Assembly: GCF_019656655.1 (NCBI RefSeq)
Contig: NZ_BPMV01000001.1
Location: 2,170,001 to 2,234,000 of the forward strand
Reading direction: 5' to 3'
DNA: 64,000 nt
DNA from: Tsukamurella sp. TY48
GTDB lineage: Bacteria > Actinomycetota > Actinomycetes > Mycobacteriales > Mycobacteriaceae
The notes under the pieces are model-generated. The model was not told the DNA's origin, searched no databases, and saw only the letters and a program-made list of their open reading frames with translations. Both the position numbers and the translations under genes were made by a program. Positions within the stretch are counted from its first letter, which is position 1. The number at the start of each line of letters is the position of its first letter. Below, piece by piece: positions 63,292 to 64,000 of this stretch.

Positions 63292-64000
63292 GGGTCTGCT
63301 GAAGGTCTAGTTGTCACCTGATCTGTAGCGGTCTGCGGACTGTTGCTGGAAGGATGATCGACCATGCCGAAGGCGTATCCAGAGGAGTTCCGTGCTGATG
63401 TGGTCCGCGTGGCCAGGTCGGGGCAGGTCTCGCTCAAACAGGTAGCGGAGGATTTCGGGATCGCGGAGTCGTGTTTGCGGCGGTGGCTGCGGCAAGACGA
63501 TGTCGATGACGGTGTTCGTCCCGGTGTGAGCCGGGACGAGGCGAAGGAGCTGCGGGAAGCGCGGCGGCGGATCCGGCTGTTGGAGCAGGAGAATGAAGTC
63601 CTTCGGCGGGCGGCGGCGTATTTGTCGCAGGCGAATCTGAAGCTCGGTTCGTCCCCCAAAATGATGTTCCCGCTGGTCCGCGAGCTGGCCGCTGACGGGA
63701 TTGCCGTCGCGGTGACCTGCCGGGTTCTGAAGTTCTCCCGCCAAGCCTTCTATGCCTGGAGCGCTGTTCCAGTCTGTGACCGTGATGTCGATGATGCGGT
63801 GGTGACTAATGCTGCGGTCGATGTCCATCGTGATGATCCGGAGTTCGGGTATCGGTTCATCGCCGACGAACTCGTCGCTGCCGGTCACAGTGTGTCGGAG
63901 CGGCGAGTGTGGCGGCTGTGCTCACAAGCTGGTCTGTTCTCCGCGCACAGCCGCCGGCGCGGCAGCGGCAAACGTCCCGGACCGCCGGTCCATGACGACC
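63292..64000 (+). mobile_element. IS3-family insertion sequence, right copy (partial)
   Basis: The sequence from GGGTCTGCTGAAGGT onward is the inverse of the left copy's right end and continues past the window. It is inserted into the coiled-coil protein gene. Confidence 0.88.
63364..64000 (+). CDS. IS3 transposase, orfA and orfB fused in one frame (partial)
   Basis: The same orfA sequence as in the left copy (MPKAYPEEFRADVVRV...) is followed by CCCCC where the left copy has CCCC. The extra C puts orfB (MMFPLVRELAADGIAV...) in frame with orfA, so one continuous protein runs beyond the window. The left copy needs a -1 frameshift at this place instead. The extra base could be natural or a sequencing error. 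Confidence 0.8.
   Translation, partial: MPKAYPEEFRADVVRVARSGQVSLKQVAEDFGIAESCLRRWLRQDDVDDGVRPGVSRDEAKELREARRRIRLLEQENEVLRRAAAYLSQANLKLGSSPKMMFPLVRELAADGIAVAVTCRVLKFSRQAFYAWSAVPVCDRDVDDAVVTNAAVDVHRDDPEFGYRFIADELVAAGHSVSERRVWRLCSQAGLFSAHSRRRGSGKRPGPPVHDD

Noticed and set aside
62447-63310. + strand Ala/Ser-rich open frame
   Set aside because: It is the antisense of the Ala/Lys repeat region, and has no ribosome site or known motif.
61869-63659. Long - strand open frame rich in Pro/Arg/Thr across the coiled-coil gene and IS3
   Set aside because: It is a shifted frame of the Ala/Lys coiled-coil gene and crosses the IS boundary with no domain match.

Overview
The base composition, the abundance of GTG starts and the gene content point to a high-GC, mycolic-acid-containing actinobacterium (order Mycobacteriales). 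An MspA-type porin is present, as are ponA2-whiB4, crp and marP in the same order as the Rv3682-Rv3669 block of Mycobacterium tuberculosis. Gene-level traits suggest a Tsukamurella- or Gordonia-like genus, but the sequence alone does not settle this.

Positions 1 to about 37,010 are an integrated mobile element. Its right border is the 3' half of a tRNA-Pro(CGG) gene (37,011-37,053), the usual footprint of integration at a tRNA. An IS21-family element lies near the left side (about 1,094-4,050). From left to right the element carries: a lipoprotein / secreted trypsin-like protease / TIR-domain operon; a leftward operon of small membrane and accessory proteins; a non-coding hairpin-rich and AT-rich locus that could be an origin or transfer site; an FtsK/TraB-like DNA translocase; a serine recombinase followed by an SpdB-like DUF2637 membrane protein and a tightly overlapping rightward operon; an acyl-CoA-dehydrogenase-like gene; and a PAS-like protein. 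Next come an MspA porin, a secreted protein with an HNH-like nuclease domain, a membrane-anchored protein and an SMI1/KNR4 (SUKH) immunity-type protein. The right part holds an mIHF-type nucleoid protein, an XRE-ImmA/IrrE protein paired with a PIN-like protein, and a Dcm-type methyltransferase with a GIY-YIG restriction enzyme. The whole resembles an actinobacterial integrative conjugative element or integrated plasmid with its own stability and defence genes.

An exact 10-mer, GTCGGTCCCC, occurs 17 times (both orientations) between 7,148 and 33,108. I found no exact copy in the 27 kb of core chromosome. It is the strongest unexplained signal in the window.

From about 37,095 to 61,872 the DNA is core chromosome: MarR/MFS efflux pair, a P-loop kinase, a carotenoid oxygenase, TetR, thioesterase, two enoyl-CoA hydratases, an aldehyde dehydrogenase, ponA2, whiB4, two ArsA-like ATPases, RidA, an MBL hydrolase, crp, nth, a thioredoxin-like protein, a NUDIX hydrolase, marP, an ephE-like hydrolase, a holin-like membrane protein, nhaA and an MHS-family transporter. 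This stretch is bracketed by two inverted copies of one IS3-family element (35,448-36,734 and 63,292 to beyond the window end). The right copy truncates a long Ala/Lys/Asp-rich coiled-coil protein with a Ser-Gly tail. Because the two copies are inverted, recombination between them could flip the 26.6 kb segment.
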